A stretch of 64,000 bases of DNA from Streptomyces sp. NBC_01353 (GCF_036237275.1 NZ_CP108352.1:6386001-6450000); one strand, 5' to 3'; numbered from the stretch's first letter, positions 1-9,763 are shown. Program-made: numbers and translations. Notes: a model not told the origin generated them from the sequence alone.

Positions 1-627
1 CGTGACGCGCGGGCCGCGAAGGACGCCGTCCTGGAGGAGCTGGGTCTGACCGAGCTCGCCGGGCGGCCGCTGAAGAAGCTCTCGGGCGGACAGCGACGGC
101 TCGCCTGCGTCGCCGCCGCCCTGGTCGGCGAACGGCCGGTCCTGGTCCTCGACGAACCCACCACCGGGATGGACCCCATCGCCCGGCGGGCCGTCTGGTC
201 CGCCGTCGACCGACGGCGCGCCGAGCACGGCACCACCGTGCTGCTCGTCACCCACAACGTGATCGAGGCCGAGACCGTACTGGACCGGGTCGCCGTCCTG
301 GAGCGGGGCCGGGTCATCGCCTGCGACACTCCGGGCGGGCTGAAGGAACGCGTCGCGGGCGAGGTCCGGGTCGATCTGGTCTGGCGCGAGCGCGCCCCGC
401 TGGAGGTCCCCGAGGTCGCCGCCCTGCGCGGGCTCGCACAGGAGTCGGGACGGCGCTGGACCCTCCGGCTGGCCCCGGACGAGGCGCGGGCGACGGTCGC
501 GGCGCTGACGGGCGGGGCGGCGTTCGCCGCCCTGGACGACTTCACGCTGGCCACGCCGAGCCTGGAGGACGTATATCTGGCGCTGGGCGGCGAGATCCAA
601 GGAGCCACGGGACTGGTGAAGGCATGA
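1..627 (+). CDS. ABC transporter ATP-binding protein (5' partial)
   Basis: Frame 1 is open from the first base, so the N-terminus with the Walker A motif lies outside the window. The visible part has the ABC signature LSGGQRR, Walker B with the catalytic Glu and D-loop (LVLDEPTTGMDP) and the switch His in LLVTHNV. About 80 residues after the nucleotide-binding domain form the C-terminal extension usual in drug or lipid exporters of the DrrA/CcmA type. It would couple ATP hydrolysis to transport through the membrane protein encoded 13 bp downstream, whose Shine-Dalgarno AGGAG overlaps this stop codon. Substrate cannot be inferred. Confidence 0.93.
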   Translation, partial: RDARAAKDAVLEELGLTELAGRPLKKLSGGQRRLACVAAALVGERPVLVLDEPTTGMDPIARRAVWSAVDRRRAEHGTTVLLVTHNVIEAETVLDRVAVLERGRVIACDTPGGLKERVAGEVRVDLVWRERAPLEVPEVAALRGLAQESGRRWTLRLAPDEARATVAALTGGAAFAALDDFTLATPSLEDVYLALGGEIQGATGLVKA

Positions 628-640
628 GGAGCTGTACGGA

Positions 641-1459
641 GTGAGCATCGTGCCCGCCGAGGTCACGCCGACCTGGGCTCCCGACGCACCGGCCGCCGGT
701 ACCGCCGCGCCGCTGGCGCCGCGCGCCCGGCTGCTGCCGGCCCTCGCCGCCGTCTACCGCGCGCAGCTCTCGCGCGCCCGGGTCTCCCGTATCCCCTTGC
801 TGTTCGTGGCGACGTTCCAGTCCGTCGGGATCATGGTCCTGATGCGGGGCGTCGTCGACGGCGGGGCGGAGGCGCGGGCGGTCGTGGCGGGCTCGTCGGT
901 CCTCGTCGTCGCCTTCGTGGCGCTCAACCTGCTCGCCCAGTACTTCGGGCAGCTGCGGGCCACCGGGGGGCTCGACCACTACGCGACGCTGCCGGTGCCG
1001 CCGGCATCGGTGGTGCTGGGGGCGGCCGGGGCGTACGCATCCTTCACCGTGCCGGGGACCGTCGTGACGGCGGTCATCGGGTCGCTGCTCTTCGGGCTGC
1101 CGCTCGGGCACCTGTGGATCCTCGCGGCGGTCGTGCCGCTGGCCGGAGCCGCGCTCGCCGGGCTCGGCGCGGCGCTCGGGCTGCTCGCGCCGCGGCAGGA
1201 ACTCGCGACGCTGCTCGGGCAGCTCGGCATGTCGGCGGCGTTGCTGCTCGGGGTGCTGCCGGCGGAGCGGCTGCCGGAGCCGATCGGCTGGGCGCGGGAC
1301 CTGCTGCCGTCGACGTACGGGGTGGAGGCGCTGGCCCGTACCTTCGATCCGCACCCGGACTGGGCGGCGGTGGGGCTCGACCTCGCGGTGTGCGGGGTCG
1401 TGGGGGTCGTGTCGCTCGCCGCGGCGACGTGGGCGTATCGGCGGGCGGCGGTCCGCTGA
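641..1459 (+). CDS. ABC-2 type transporter permease
   Basis: A 272-residue membrane protein with about six hydrophobic segments (roughly residues 52-70, 82-102, 121-145, 152-180, 190-206 and 245-265). This is the topology of ABC-2 permeases that pair with DrrA-type ATPases. The GTG start follows an AGGAG ribosome binding site overlapping the stop of the ATPase gene, so the two are translationally coupled and form one exporter. The proline/alanine-rich first 30 residues are cytosolic and poorly conserved in such proteins. The cargo is unknown. Confidence 0.88.
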   Translation: MSIVPAEVTPTWAPDAPAAGTAAPLAPRARLLPALAAVYRAQLSRARVSRIPLLFVATFQSVGIMVLMRGVVDGGAEARAVVAGSSVLVVAFVALNLLAQYFGQLRATGGLDHYATLPVPPASVVLGAAGAYASFTVPGTVVTAVIGSLLFGLPLGHLWILAAVVPLAGAALAGLGAALGLLAPRQELATLLGQLGMSAALLLGVLPAERLPEPIGWARDLLPSTYGVEALARTFDPHPDWAAVGLDLAVCGVVGVVSLAAATWAYRRAAVR

Positions 1460-1493
1460 GGCGGGCCGCATCCGTACCTGGCACGATGGCAGG

Positions 1494-2138
1494 GTGACCG
1501 CACCTCTGACACCGCCTCACCAGCCTCCGAACGACGCCGTGCCGCCGGACGGGTGGCCCGCGCACTATCCTCCGCTGCCGGGCGACGACGGCGTGCCGAG
1601 CGCGGTGACGGAGCTGCGGCAGGCGGCCGTGGTCACCGCCGTCTCCGCCGTCGCCGGGGTGGCGCTGGGGCTGCTGTGGCTGTGGCTCGCGCCGCGGGTC
1701 TCGCTGATCTCGGACGGCAAGGCGGTCTTCCTGCGGCACAGCGAGGGGGAGGCGGCGATCGGGGCGGACGGAACGTTCGTGCTGCTCGCGCTCGCCTTCG
1801 GGGCGGTGGCGGCGGCCCTGGTCTTCCTGTTCCACCGGCACGGGGGCGTGGCCCTGGTGATGGGTCTCGCGGTGGGCGGTGTGCTGGGATCGCTCCTCGG
1901 CTGGGGAGTGGGCACGCTGCTGGGCCCGACGCACGACGTGGTGGCCCATGCGAAGGAGGTGGGGCCGAACGTGATGTTCGATGCGCCGCTGAAGCTGGAG
2001 ATGTGGGCCGGGGCGATGCTGGCGTGGCCGATCGCGGCGATGATCGTCCACCTGGCCCTGACGACCCTCTTCGGCCCGAGGGATCCGGAGCCGGAATGGC
2101 CGACGGCGGACGCGCCGGGCCCGGGGCCGCAGGCCTGA
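1494..2138 (+). CDS. DUF2567-like membrane protein
   Basis: A 214-residue protein with a proline-rich cytosolic N-terminus (about 1-40) and four predicted membrane helices (roughly 44-66, 95-112, 118-140 and 170-190). A soluble loop between helices 1 and 2 is probably outside the membrane. Length and pattern fit the actinobacterial DUF2567 family, which has no known function. It starts at GTG 34 bp after the ABC permease and may be co-transcribed with it. No catalytic motif is visible, and the family call is by overall pattern only. Confidence 0.75.
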   Translation: MTAPLTPPHQPPNDAVPPDGWPAHYPPLPGDDGVPSAVTELRQAAVVTAVSAVAGVALGLLWLWLAPRVSLISDGKAVFLRHSEGEAAIGADGTFVLLALAFGAVAAALVFLFHRHGGVALVMGLAVGGVLGSLLGWGVGTLLGPTHDVVAHAKEVGPNVMFDAPLKLEMWAGAMLAWPIAAMIVHLALTTLFGPRDPEPEWPTADAPGPGPQA

Positions 2139-2484
2139 CGCCTCTCTCGGGTGGGGTGGATTCCCCCACTCCACCCTCCCCCAGACTCCGTCCGGGGGGA
2201 CCCCCACCCCGAGACTCTGGCGGCGGCTTCGCGCCGCGAGCGCGGGCGCGCGTCGCGGCTGACGGCGGCGGGTTGCTCCCTTCCCGGTCCAGGAAGTCGG
2301 ACGGGGCCGGGGGCTCCGCCCTCGACGCCCCGGGCGGCGGCTTCGCGCCGCGAGGCGCGGTCCGTCCGGTCCTACTGAGTTGCGGGAGCCGCGCGGGCGC
2401 TGGGCGCCGTACGACCGGCGCCCTTCTGGGTCCGGTGGCTTCGCGCCGTCGTGGCCCCGTGGGCTCCTGGCCCCGTCTCGGACG
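2139..2484. other. 346-bp non-coding gap with GC-rich repeats
   Basis: Convergent intergenic space between the DUF2567-like gene and ybaK. It holds one copy of the dispersed palindromic element (2173-2210). It also holds two copies of a short direct repeat around GGCGGCTTCGCGCCGCGAG, near 2220-2240 and 2334-2353. No open frame has convincing coding character. Confidence 0.6.
2173..2210. repeat. Dispersed palindromic element, copy a
   Basis: The core reads CTCCCCCAGACTCCGTCC followed by GGGGGG and ACCCCC. The same core recurs near 20261, 31288, 33910 and, more diverged, 43961. It forms a GC-rich hairpin and may act as a terminator for the gene ending at 2138. Confidence 0.6.
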
Positions 2485-2982
2485 CTAGCCGCGGCCGATC
2501 GGGGCCAGGACCGCTGCTGTCAGCGTCGCCAGGGACGTGGGGGTCAGTTCTACTTCCAGGCCTCGGCGGCCCGCCGAGATGCAGATCGTTTCGTGGGTCG
2601 TGGCCGAGGTGTCCAGGACCGTGCGGAGGCGTTTGCGTTGGCCCAGGGGGGAGATGCCGCCGCGGACATAGCCCGTCGTGCGTTCGGCCGCCGCCGGGTC
2701 CGCCATCGCCGCTCGTTTGCCGCCGACCGCCGAGGCCAGGGCCTTCAGGTCCAGCTCGCCCGCGACCGGGACGACCGCCACCGTCAGTTCGCCGTCGACG
2801 TCCGCGACCAGCGTCTTGAAGACCCGGTCCGGGGAGACGCCGAGCGCCTCCGCCGCTTCCTCGCCGTAGGAGGGGGACGCCGGGTCGTGGTCGTAGGAGT
2901 GGAGCGTGAACGGAGTCCCGGACGCCGTCAGGGCCACCGTCGCCGGAGTGCCGCCCGCCTCCTTCTTCTGCTTCTTCGCCAC
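2485..2982 (-). CDS. ybaK: YbaK/EbsC family Cys-tRNA(Pro) deacylase
   Basis: A 165-residue single-domain protein, full length for the YbaK subgroup. It hydrolyses mischarged Cys-tRNA(Pro) in the cytosol. Family landmarks include the central YGEEAAEALG, the lysine in VFKTLVAD (position typical of the catalytic Lys), GKRAAMADP, and the C-terminal GGISPLGQRK and ISAGRRGLEVEL segments. The start ATG is followed by a Lys-rich N-terminus. It lies 13 bp downstream of the Lon-substrate-domain gene on the same strand, so the two are probably co-transcribed. Confidence 0.92.
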   Translation of the reverse strand: MAKKQKKEAGGTPATVALTASGTPFTLHSYDHDPASPSYGEEAAEALGVSPDRVFKTLVADVDGELTVAVVPVAGELDLKALASAVGGKRAAMADPAAAERTTGYVRGGISPLGQRKRLRTVLDTSATTHETICISAGRRGLEVELTPTSLATLTAAVLAPIGRG

Positions 2983-2995
2983 GTCGAATCCCTCG

Positions 2996-3733
2996 TCAGT
3001 TCGGGCTCGTCGGCGCCCGCGTCAGGTCCACCGCCGGCAGCGACGGCAGATGCCGCAGCATCGCCGTCTCCGTACGCAGCAGGGTCAGCTCCTCCCGCAG
3101 CCGCGTCGCCGTGTCCGGCGCCTGCAGCAACCGTTGCTTCGCCGGCGTGTCGAGCACCGCCGCCGCCGCGACCAGGTACGACACCACCGACGGATCGTCC
3201 GGCAGATCGCTTGTCGTCAGCGACCGCTCCCGCGCCCCCGCCAGCCGCTTCTGGTACGTGCGGAACGCCCGCAGCACACCCTCCGCCAGCGTGCCCGCCT
3301 CGTCGCCCTGCTCCTCCGGGATCTCCTCGATCTCGGCCACCAGGAACGGACCGCTCGCGTCCACCGACAACAGCTTCACCCGGGTCGTGCCCGTGGCCAT
3401 CACCTCGAAGCTGCCGTCCGAGCGCTCCCGGATCGTCGCCGCGTCGGCGATGCAGCCGACCCGGTGGAAGGCCTGGATGGGGTCCGGGCCGAAGCCCGCG
3501 GCGGGCCCCTTCTCCCGCTGCGCCGTCGGGTCCGGCATCCCCGGCTCCGTCGGCGCGACCTCGCGGCCGTCGCGGATCGCGACCACGGCGAAGCGACGGG
3601 GCTCCGAGTCATCGGTCTTGAGCAGCTCGCGCATCATGGCGCGATAACGCTCCTCGAACACGTTCAGGGGCAGCACAAGGCCCGGGAACAGCACCGCGTT
3701 GAGCGGGAAGAGTGGCAGGCTGGCGGTGGTCAC
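2996..3733 (-). CDS. LON peptidase substrate-binding domain protein
   Basis: A 245-residue protein made of a Lon N-terminal (LAN/PUA-like) domain without the AAA+ or protease parts. The opening LPLFPLNAVLFPG and the downstream FEERYRAMMREL are diagnostic. Residues 150-245 form a helical C-terminal part (DLPDDPSVVSYLVAAAA). The chosen GTG start at 3733 lies 6 bp past the TGA of the upstream helical-repeat gene. A TTG three codons earlier is possible. The longer in-frame upstream stretch overlaps that real gene and is rejected. Stand-alone proteins of this type are common in Streptomyces but their role is not established. Confidence 0.88.
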   Translation of the reverse strand: MTTASLPLFPLNAVLFPGLVLPLNVFEERYRAMMRELLKTDDSEPRRFAVVAIRDGREVAPTEPGMPDPTAQREKGPAAGFGPDPIQAFHRVGCIADAATIRERSDGSFEVMATGTTRVKLLSVDASGPFLVAEIEEIPEEQGDEAGTLAEGVLRAFRTYQKRLAGARERSLTTSDLPDDPSVVSYLVAAAAVLDTPAKQRLLQAPDTATRLREELTLLRTETAMLRHLPSLPAVDLTRAPTSPN

Positions 3734-3738
3734 AGCGG

Positions 3739-4776
3739 TCAAGCGTAATGGCCGTCGGGCGCGCCTCGTCCGGCCCGTCCATGTCCGGCTCCACGCAGCG
3801 GGATCGTACGGGCCACCGCGACCCGCACCGCGTCCCGCGCCTCCAGGAAACTGCCGAGCGGATCGTCCCCGACGAGCGCCCACGGAAACGACGTGGCGTA
3901 CCGGCCGATCCGGCGGAACTCCTCCAGCGCCTCCTCCTGGCGTCCCCGCCTGAGCAGCACGTACACCAGCAGATTCCGGACCTCCGCGAGCCACGGATCG
4001 CCCGCCGCGTACTCCGCCGACAGCGCGATGCCCCGGTCCGCCGCCGCGTCGATGCGGTCTTCCTGGACGGGGCCTGCGCCGGCCAGCAGCTGGGCGAAGG
4101 CGGCGTTCACCGGGAGCGCCCGGGCCAGCGAGCCGGGCGGCGCGTCCTCGGCGGCCTGCTCGGCGAAGTCGAAGCACTCGCGGTGCGAGCCGTACCACTC
4201 GGCCGACAGATACCGGAGCGCGGCGATATGGCAGCCGTAGTGGTGGGGGGAGCGGCGAACGGCCTGCTCCCACAGCGACTCGAACACCGCGTTGCCCGCA
4301 TGCGTGCCCCGTGCGTGGTCCAGGGCGAGCCGCCACGGCACCGGGTCCCCGGGGGAGGCCTCCGCGGCCGCGTCGATCAGCGGCCCGAGCTCGCGCAGCC
4401 GCTCGGAGCGGGCCGGCGAGCCCCAGGCCCTGCGCACCGCGACCTCCGCCTTGACGAGCAGCGCGTCCGGGTCGCGCGGCGAGACGGCCAGCCAGTGGAC
4501 CAGCCACTCGTCACGGCTGTACGCGAAGGTGGCGAGCCGTGCCACGTACCGGTCCCGCTTCTCCCACTCGGCGGCGTCGCGGGTCGTCGCGAGCAGTTTC
4601 GCGGCGGGCTCGGGGTCGGCGAGGGCGGCCGCCACCAGTGCCGGGGCGAGCCGGTCGTCCGGCGCGTCGAGCAGCACGTCGTCGTCCGGCGACAGTGCGG
4701 CGGTGAGCCGCGGGCTGTGCCGGACCATACGCGCGGTGCCGATCAGGGCGCGGAGCAATGACATGGTGCGGACCAT
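3739..4776 (-). CDS. Hypothetical helical-repeat (TPR-like) protein
   Basis: A 345-residue soluble protein rich in Ala, Leu and Arg with repeating helix pairs. Examples are segments around residues 100-130, 190-230 and 265-310, such as LLVYVLLRRGRQEEALEEFRRIG, shortened here to LLRRGRQEEALEEF. This resembles tetratricopeptide repeats, which usually mediate protein contacts. No enzyme motif, signal peptide or membrane helix is seen. It is followed almost directly by the Lon-domain gene, then ybaK, suggesting one transcript. Function unknown. Confidence 0.75.
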   Translation of the reverse strand: MVRTMSLLRALIGTARMVRHSPRLTAALSPDDDVLLDAPDDRLAPALVAAALADPEPAAKLLATTRDAAEWEKRDRYVARLATFAYSRDEWLVHWLAVSPRDPDALLVKAEVAVRRAWGSPARSERLRELGPLIDAAAEASPGDPVPWRLALDHARGTHAGNAVFESLWEQAVRRSPHHYGCHIAALRYLSAEWYGSHRECFDFAEQAAEDAPPGSLARALPVNAAFAQLLAGAGPVQEDRIDAAADRGIALSAEYAAGDPWLAEVRNLLVYVLLRRGRQEEALEEFRRIGRYATSFPWALVGDDPLGSFLEARDAVRVAVARTIPLRGAGHGRAGRGAPDGHYA

Positions 4777-4876
4777 TGAAAACCGCAGGTGAGGGCGGCG
4801 CCAGTGGGGGACTGTGAAGCTTTGGTAGCGGCGGGAAAGTTGTCCTGCACGAGGTCAAGACAGAGTAAAGAAAGGG

Positions 4877-4904
4877 GTGAGGGGCGGCAGAATCCGCCCC
4901 TCAC
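4877..4904 (-). terminator. Rho-independent terminator
   Basis: A perfect 11-bp stem (GTGAGGGGCGG) with a 6-nt loop. Read on the minus strand it is followed by CCTTTCTTTACT, a U-rich tail. It lies 11 bp beyond the stop of the minus-strand gene 4915-6516. Confidence 0.85.
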
Positions 4905-4914
4905 GTCACACCCG

Positions 4915-6516
4915 TCACCCCCGCCGCAGCGTCCGCGAGGCCCCCGCCGCCACCGTCGTCGCCAGCACCCAGCCCAGAAGGATGAGCACCGTCGAGGCCC
5001 ACTGCCAGAAACCCTCCAGGCGCCAATAGCCGTCCTGGCCCAGGTTGATCACCGGCAGCAGCAGGTCCAGCGCGTACAGCGTGGAGCTCCAGTTCGGCGA
5101 CTCCTCCGGCTTCAGCGGTATCGGGTCGTACCGGGAGAAGGCGAGCGCCCCCGCAGCCCACAGCACCGCCATCCACAGCGCGGCCCGCCCCGGCCGATAG
5201 CCGTAAGCCACCGTCCAGTCCTGGAGGTAGCCCCAGAGCTTCCCGGCCACCGGCAGCGTCTCCCGCCGCCGGCGCTGCTTGGCGAGCAGCACCTCCCGGG
5301 CGTCCGCGTCCTCTCCGCTGTTGCGCAGTACCGTCGCCAGGCGTTCGTACGGCTCCGGGGCGTACTCCGGGGTCGCCGCCGCCACCCACTCGAGCCGCCG
5401 GGTCAGCGGGAAGTGCCCGTACGGCACCAGGTTCTCGTAGACGAAGCCGTTCATCGACAGACCGCCGGGACCCGGCCAGCTCGTGGAGAGGTCGATCAGC
5501 GTCACGACCTTCGCGCCGTTGAGCACCACCCGCCCCTCCTCCGGCGGCTCCCCGTTGAACCGCAGCTCCGGGGTGACGATCCGGCGCAGCGACACCTGCT
5601 CCCGCCGCGCCCCGTCCAGGACGAACCGCGCGTAGTGCAGGTCCACCGCGTCACCGAACCGGCCGTCGTCCAGCCGCACCCCGCCATGGCACTCGACTGG
5701 CTTGCGCCGCGCCCCCTGTACCGGCGTGTACCCGATGCCGTACGGGGGAGTGGCCGTGGCGTTCCCCGAGCCCTCGTACACCCACGCCGCGTTCAGATAG
5801 AGCGAGCGCTCCACCGTCAGCTGCGGCGCGTTCAGCGCGCGGCGCTGCTGCGCGCCGCGCAGCACGCTGCCGCGCAGGCTCAGCGACACGCCCACCTTCG
5901 CCCCGCGCAGGCTCAGCTCGCCGTACGTCTCGATCAGCTCGGCCTGGAGGTCCTGCGCCACCACCAGCCCGTCCGCGGTGATCGCCCGGCCGCGCCGGTC
6001 CGGCCACACCCGGATCTGGTTGATCAGCAGATCCGTGCCGATCTGCGCGTCCGTGAGCCTGATGCCGCGCTCCACCCGGCAGCGCGGCAGATGCAGATCG
6101 CCCTGGGTGTGCAGCCGTGCCGCCTCCAGGCGGGGGATCGCGCACTCCACCATCCGCACCGTCCCGAAGTGGGCCTCCGGCAACACGATCTCCTGCTCGA
6201 ACCGGCAGCGGTTCAGCTCCACGTACGGGCGTATCTCACCGCCGGCGAGATTGAGCACGCCCGTGATCCGCACCCCGCGCAGCTTGAGTGCCGCGACCCG
6301 CCCGGACCGCGGCGGCGGCCCGTCGAGCAGCAGCAGAGCCACCACGTCGGCGCGCACAGTGCGCGTGTCCCCCCACAGATGCGGGCCGAAGGGATCGTCC
6401 CGCGCCGCGTCCCCCTCGCTCAGATCGCAGGTCCTGCCGATCCGGAAGGCCCGCCACATGACCCGCTCCGGGCCCGTGAGGCCGTCCGGCATTCCGTCTT
6501 CGTGCGGCTCGGTCAC
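4915..6516 (-). CDS. Beta-helix (pentapeptide-like) membrane protein
   Basis: A 533-residue protein. Roughly residues 60-330 are a right-handed-helix style repeat, with recurrent short strands of LRGAKV, LNLAGGEI and LHLPRC type, similar to pentapeptide-repeat domains. The C-terminus has two membrane helices (about 445-460 and 508-525) around a hydrophobic YALDLLLPVINLG segment that may re-enter the membrane. Related Streptomyces proteins are often labelled membrane-associated oxidoreductase, but no cofactor site is visible. The GTG at 6516 is preferred because GAGGGGG lies 5 bp upstream. An in-frame start at 6537 lacks this. It is divergent from hisD. Confidence 0.78.
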   Translation of the reverse strand: MTEPHEDGMPDGLTGPERVMWRAFRIGRTCDLSEGDAARDDPFGPHLWGDTRTVRADVVALLLLDGPPPRSGRVAALKLRGVRITGVLNLAGGEIRPYVELNRCRFEQEIVLPEAHFGTVRMVECAIPRLEAARLHTQGDLHLPRCRVERGIRLTDAQIGTDLLINQIRVWPDRRGRAITADGLVVAQDLQAELIETYGELSLRGAKVGVSLSLRGSVLRGAQQRRALNAPQLTVERSLYLNAAWVYEGSGNATATPPYGIGYTPVQGARRKPVECHGGVRLDDGRFGDAVDLHYARFVLDGARREQVSLRRIVTPELRFNGEPPEEGRVVLNGAKVVTLIDLSTSWPGPGGLSMNGFVYENLVPYGHFPLTRRLEWVAAATPEYAPEPYERLATVLRNSGEDADAREVLLAKQRRRRETLPVAGKLWGYLQDWTVAYGYRPGRAALWMAVLWAAGALAFSRYDPIPLKPEESPNWSSTLYALDLLLPVINLGQDGYWRLEGFWQWASTVLILLGWVLATTVAAGASRTLRRG

Positions 6517-6633
6517 TGCCGCCCCCTCGCTTTCCACGAACCCGCTTCCCTGGATTCGTACAGCCGTTCTTCCCGCTGAGTGACGGACTGAACGCTAACG
6601 GTCAGCTGTGGCGACAAGACGCCAATGTGGCTC

Positions 6634-6650
6634 GTATCAGCCAGTGATAC
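6634..6650. promoter_or_regulatory. Inverted repeat upstream of hisD (candidate operator)
   Basis: GTATCA-N5-TGATAC, a perfect 6-bp inverted repeat 40 bp before the hisD start. It lies in the divergent promoter region shared with the beta-helix membrane gene. No regulator is assigned. Confidence 0.4.
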
Positions 6651-6690
6651 GGACGTCCGACGCTTGTGGGGCGTCTGCGAGAATTGACCC

Positions 6691-8034
6691 GTGATCTCTC
6701 GTATCGACCTGCGCGGCGACGCCCTCCCCGAGGGTGGCGCATTGCGCGACCTGCTGCCCCGTGCCGAGTTCGACGTGGAAGCCGCCCTGGAGAAGGTGCG
6801 GCCCATCTGCGAGGACGTACGGCATCATGGCGCAGCCGCGGTGATCGACTACGGCGAGAAGTTCGACGGCGTCCGCGTCGCCGGCCTGCGCGTCCCCGCC
6901 GAGACGATCGCCCGCGCCCTCGACGAGCTGGACCCGGCCGTCCGGGCCGCCCTGGAGGAGTCCATCCGCCGGGCCAGGATCGTCCACCGCGAGCAGCGCC
7001 GCACCACCCACACCACCCAGGTCGTGCCCGGCGGCACGGTCACCGAGAAGTGGATCCCGGTCGAGCGCGTGGGGCTCTACGTCCCCGGCGGCCGCTCCGT
7101 CTACCCCTCGTCCGTCGTCATGAACGTCGTCCCCGCCCAGGAGGCCGGCGTCGAGGGCGTCGCGATCGCGTCGCCGCCCCAGAAGGAGTTCGGCGGCCTG
7201 CCCCACCCGACGATCCTCGCCGCCTGCGCGCTCCTCGGCGTCGACGAGGTGTACGCCGCCGGCGGCGCCCAGGCCATCGCCATGTTCGCGTACGGCACCG
7301 AAGGCACCGACGACACGCCCGGCTGCGCCCCCGTCAACCTGGTCACCGGCCCCGGCAACATCTACGTCGCCGCCGCCAAGCGCCTCCTCAAGGGCCGCAT
7401 CGGCATCGACGCCGAGGCCGGTCCGACGGAGATCGCGATCCTCGCGGACTCCACCGCCGACCCGGTGCACGTCGCCGCCGACCTGATCAGCCAGGCCGAG
7501 CACGACCCGATGGCCGCCGCCGTCCTCGTCACCGACTCCGAGGAACTGGCCGAGGCCACCGAGGCCGAGCTGAAGACCCAGGTCGCCGCCAGCAAGCACA
7601 TCGACGACCGGATCGTCCCGGCCCTGGCCGGCAGGCAGTCCGCGATCGTCCTCGTCAGCGACCTGGAGGACGGCCTCAAGGTCGTCGACGCGTACGGCGC
7701 CGAGCACCTGGAGATCCAGACCGCCGACGCCGCCGTACGCGCCGACCGTGTCCGCAACGCGGGCGCGATCTTCGTCGGCCCCTGGGCGCCCGTCTCCCTG
7801 GGCGACTACTGCGCCGGCTCCAACCACGTGCTGCCCACCGGCGGGTGCGCCTGCCACTCCTCGGGCCTGTCCGTGCAGTCCTTCCTGCGCGGCGTCCACA
7901 TCGTGGACTACACCCGGGACGCCCTCGCCGAGGTCACCCACCACGTGGTCACCCTCGCCGAGGCCGAGGACCTGCCCGCGCACGGTGCCGCGCTCAAGGC
8001 CCGGTTCGGTTGGAAGGTGCCTGAAAGCAAGTGA
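6691..8034 (+). CDS. hisD: Histidinol dehydrogenase
   Basis: A 447-residue enzyme catalysing the last two NAD-dependent oxidations from L-histidinol to L-histidine. Family motifs include [38 protein letters not shown], the zinc/catalytic [10 protein letters not shown] and the C-terminal HVLPTGG. Full length, GTG start. First gene of an eight-gene his operon. It overlaps hisC by GTGA at 8031-8034. The order hisD-hisC-hisB is the standard streptomycete arrangement. An inverted repeat at 6634-6650 may control it. Confidence 0.97.
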   Translation: MISRIDLRGDALPEGGALRDLLPRAEFDVEAALEKVRPICEDVRHHGAAAVIDYGEKFDGVRVAGLRVPAETIARALDELDPAVRAALEESIRRARIVHREQRRTTHTTQVVPGGTVTEKWIPVERVGLYVPGGRSVYPSSVVMNVVPAQEAGVEGVAIASPPQKEFGGLPHPTILAACALLGVDEVYAAGGAQAIAMFAYGTEGTDDTPGCAPVNLVTGPGNIYVAAAKRLLKGRIGIDAEAGPTEIAILADSTADPVHVAADLISQAEHDPMAAAVLVTDSEELAEATEAELKTQVAASKHIDDRIVPALAGRQSAIVLVSDLEDGLKVVDAYGAEHLEIQTADAAVRADRVRNAGAIFVGPWAPVSLGDYCAGSNHVLPTGGCACHSSGLSVQSFLRGVHIVDYTRDALAEVTHHVVTLAEAEDLPAHGAALKARFGWKVPESK

Positions 8035-9173
8035 CCTCGAACGACACCATCCGGATCGACGACCTTCCGATCCGCGACGAGCTGAAGGGCAAGACGCCCT
8101 ACGGCGCGCCCCAGCTCGACGTGCCCGTCCAGCTGAACACCAACGAGAACCCGTACCCGCTGCCCGAGCCTCTGGTGGCCCGGATCGCGGAGCGGGTCGC
8201 CGAGGCCGCCCGCGGCCTCAACCGCTACCCGGACCGGGACGCCATCGAGCTCCGTACCGAGCTCGCCCGCTACCTCACCCGTACCGGAAGGCACCCGATC
8301 ACCCTCGAGAACGTCTGGGCCGCCAACGGCTCCAACGAGGTCCTCCAGCAGCTGCTGCAGACCTTCGGCGGCCCGGGTCGTACGGCCATCGGCTTCGAGC
8401 CCTCGTACTCGATGCACGCGCTGATCGCGCGCGGCACCGGCACCGGGTGGATCTCCGGCCCGCGCAACGGGGACTTCACGATCGACGTCGAGGCGGCCGA
8501 GAAGGCCATCGCCGAGAACTGCCCGGACGTCGTCTTCATCACCTCGCCCAACAACCCCACGGGCACCGCGGTAGAGGCCGAGACGGTCCTCGCGCTGTAC
8601 GAGGCCGCCCAGGCCGCCAAGGCCGCGACCGGCGGGGCCTGTGTCGTCGTCGACGAGGCGTACGTCGAGTTCAGCCACCGGGACTCCCTCCTGCCACTGA
8701 TCGAGGGCCGGCCGAACCTGGTCGTCTCCCGCACCATGTCCAAGGCCTTCGGCGCGGCCGGTCTGCGCCTGGGCTACCTCGCCGCGCACCCGGCCGTGGT
8801 CGACGCCGTGCAGCTCGTACGGCTGCCGTACCACCTCTCCGCCGTCACCCAGGCCACCGCCCTCGCCGCCCTGGAGCACACCGATACGCTCCTCGGGTAC
8901 GTCGAGCAGCTCAAGACCGAGCGGGACCGCCTGGTCACCGAGCTGCGGGCGATCGGCTACGAGGTCACCGACTCCGACGCCAACTTCGTCCAGTTCGGCC
9001 GCTTCGACGGAGCCGACGGCTCCCACGCGGCCTGGCAGAAGATCCTCGACCGGGGCGTCCTGGTCAGGGACAACGGCGTACCGGGCCGGCTGCGGGTCAC
9101 CGCCGGCACCCCCGAAGAGAATGACGCGTTCCTCGATGCGGTTCGCGCACTGAAGAAGGAGCAGAGCTCATGA
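8031..9173 (+). CDS. hisC: Histidinol-phosphate aminotransferase
   Basis: A 380-residue PLP-dependent class I/II aminotransferase converting imidazole acetol phosphate and glutamate to histidinol phosphate. Visible landmarks are [10 protein letters not shown] near the N-terminus, [19 protein letters not shown], and the PLP lysine in [16 protein letters not shown]. The GTG start overlaps the hisD stop by 4 bp, and the end overlaps the hisB start as ATGA. Length is normal for the family. Confidence 0.97.
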   Translation: MTSNDTIRIDDLPIRDELKGKTPYGAPQLDVPVQLNTNENPYPLPEPLVARIAERVAEAARGLNRYPDRDAIELRTELARYLTRTGRHPITLENVWAANGSNEVLQQLLQTFGGPGRTAIGFEPSYSMHALIARGTGTGWISGPRNGDFTIDVEAAEKAIAENCPDVVFITSPNNPTGTAVEAETVLALYEAAQAAKAATGGACVVVDEAYVEFSHRDSLLPLIEGRPNLVVSRTMSKAFGAAGLRLGYLAAHPAVVDAVQLVRLPYHLSAVTQATALAALEHTDTLLGYVEQLKTERDRLVTELRAIGYEVTDSDANFVQFGRFDGADGSHAAWQKILDRGVLVRDNGVPGRLRVTAGTPEENDAFLDAVRALKKEQSS

Positions 9174-9763
9174 GCCGCGTTGGAAGAGTCGAGCGCACCA
9201 CCAAGGAGACCTCCGTCGTCGTCGAGATAGACCTCGACGGCACCGGAAAGGTCGACGTCGCCACCGGCGTCGGCTTCTACGACCACATGCTCGACCAGCT
9301 CGGCCGCCACGGTCTGTTCGACCTCACCGTCAAGACCGACGGCGACCTGCACATCGACTCGCACCACACCATCGAGGACACCGCCCTCGCCCTCGGCGCC
9401 GCCTTCAAGCAGGCGCTCGGCGACAAGGTCGGCATCTACCGCTTCGGCAACTGCACCGTCCCGCTGGACGAGTCGCTCGCCCAGGTGACCGTCGACCTCT
9501 CCGGCCGCCCCTACCTGGTGCACACCGAGCCCGAGAACATGGCGCCGATGATCGGCTCCTACGACACGACGATGACCCGCCACATCTTCGAGTCCTTCGT
9601 CGCGCAGGCGCAGATCGCGCTGCACATCCACGTGCCGTACGGGCGCAACGCCCACCACATCGTGGAGTGCCAGTTCAAGGCGCTGGCCCGAGCCCTGCGC
9701 TACGCCTCCGAGCGCGACCCGCGCGCGGCCGGCATCCTGCCTTCCACGAAGGGCGCGCTCTAA
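9170..9763 (+). CDS. hisB: Imidazoleglycerol-phosphate dehydratase
   Basis: A 197-residue monofunctional IGP dehydratase, without the phosphatase domain fused in enterobacteria. The two manganese-binding motifs are present as DSHHTIEDT (about residue 64) and [12 protein letters not shown] (about residue 163), along with [10 protein letters not shown]. It dehydrates imidazole-glycerol phosphate to imidazole-acetol phosphate. The start overlaps hisC by ATGA. Four bases separate its stop from a small membrane-protein gene. Confidence 0.97.
   Translation: MSRVGRVERTTKETSVVVEIDLDGTGKVDVATGVGFYDHMLDQLGRHGLFDLTVKTDGDLHIDSHHTIEDTALALGAAFKQALGDKVGIYRFGNCTVPLDESLAQVTVDLSGRPYLVHTEPENMAPMIGSYDTTMTRHIFESFVAQAQIALHIHVPYGRNAHHIVECQFKALARALRYASERDPRAAGILPSTKGAL

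Noticed and set aside
2996-4507. Long version (503 aa) of the Lon-domain protein
   Set aside because: The N-terminal 258 residues are out-of-frame translation of the helical-repeat gene 3739-4776. The family start is just before LPLFPLNAVLFPG.
6637-7983. A 448-codon minus-strand frame opposite hisD
   Set aside because: Gly/Asp/Val-rich antisense shadow with no recognisable domain. hisD on the plus strand is complete.
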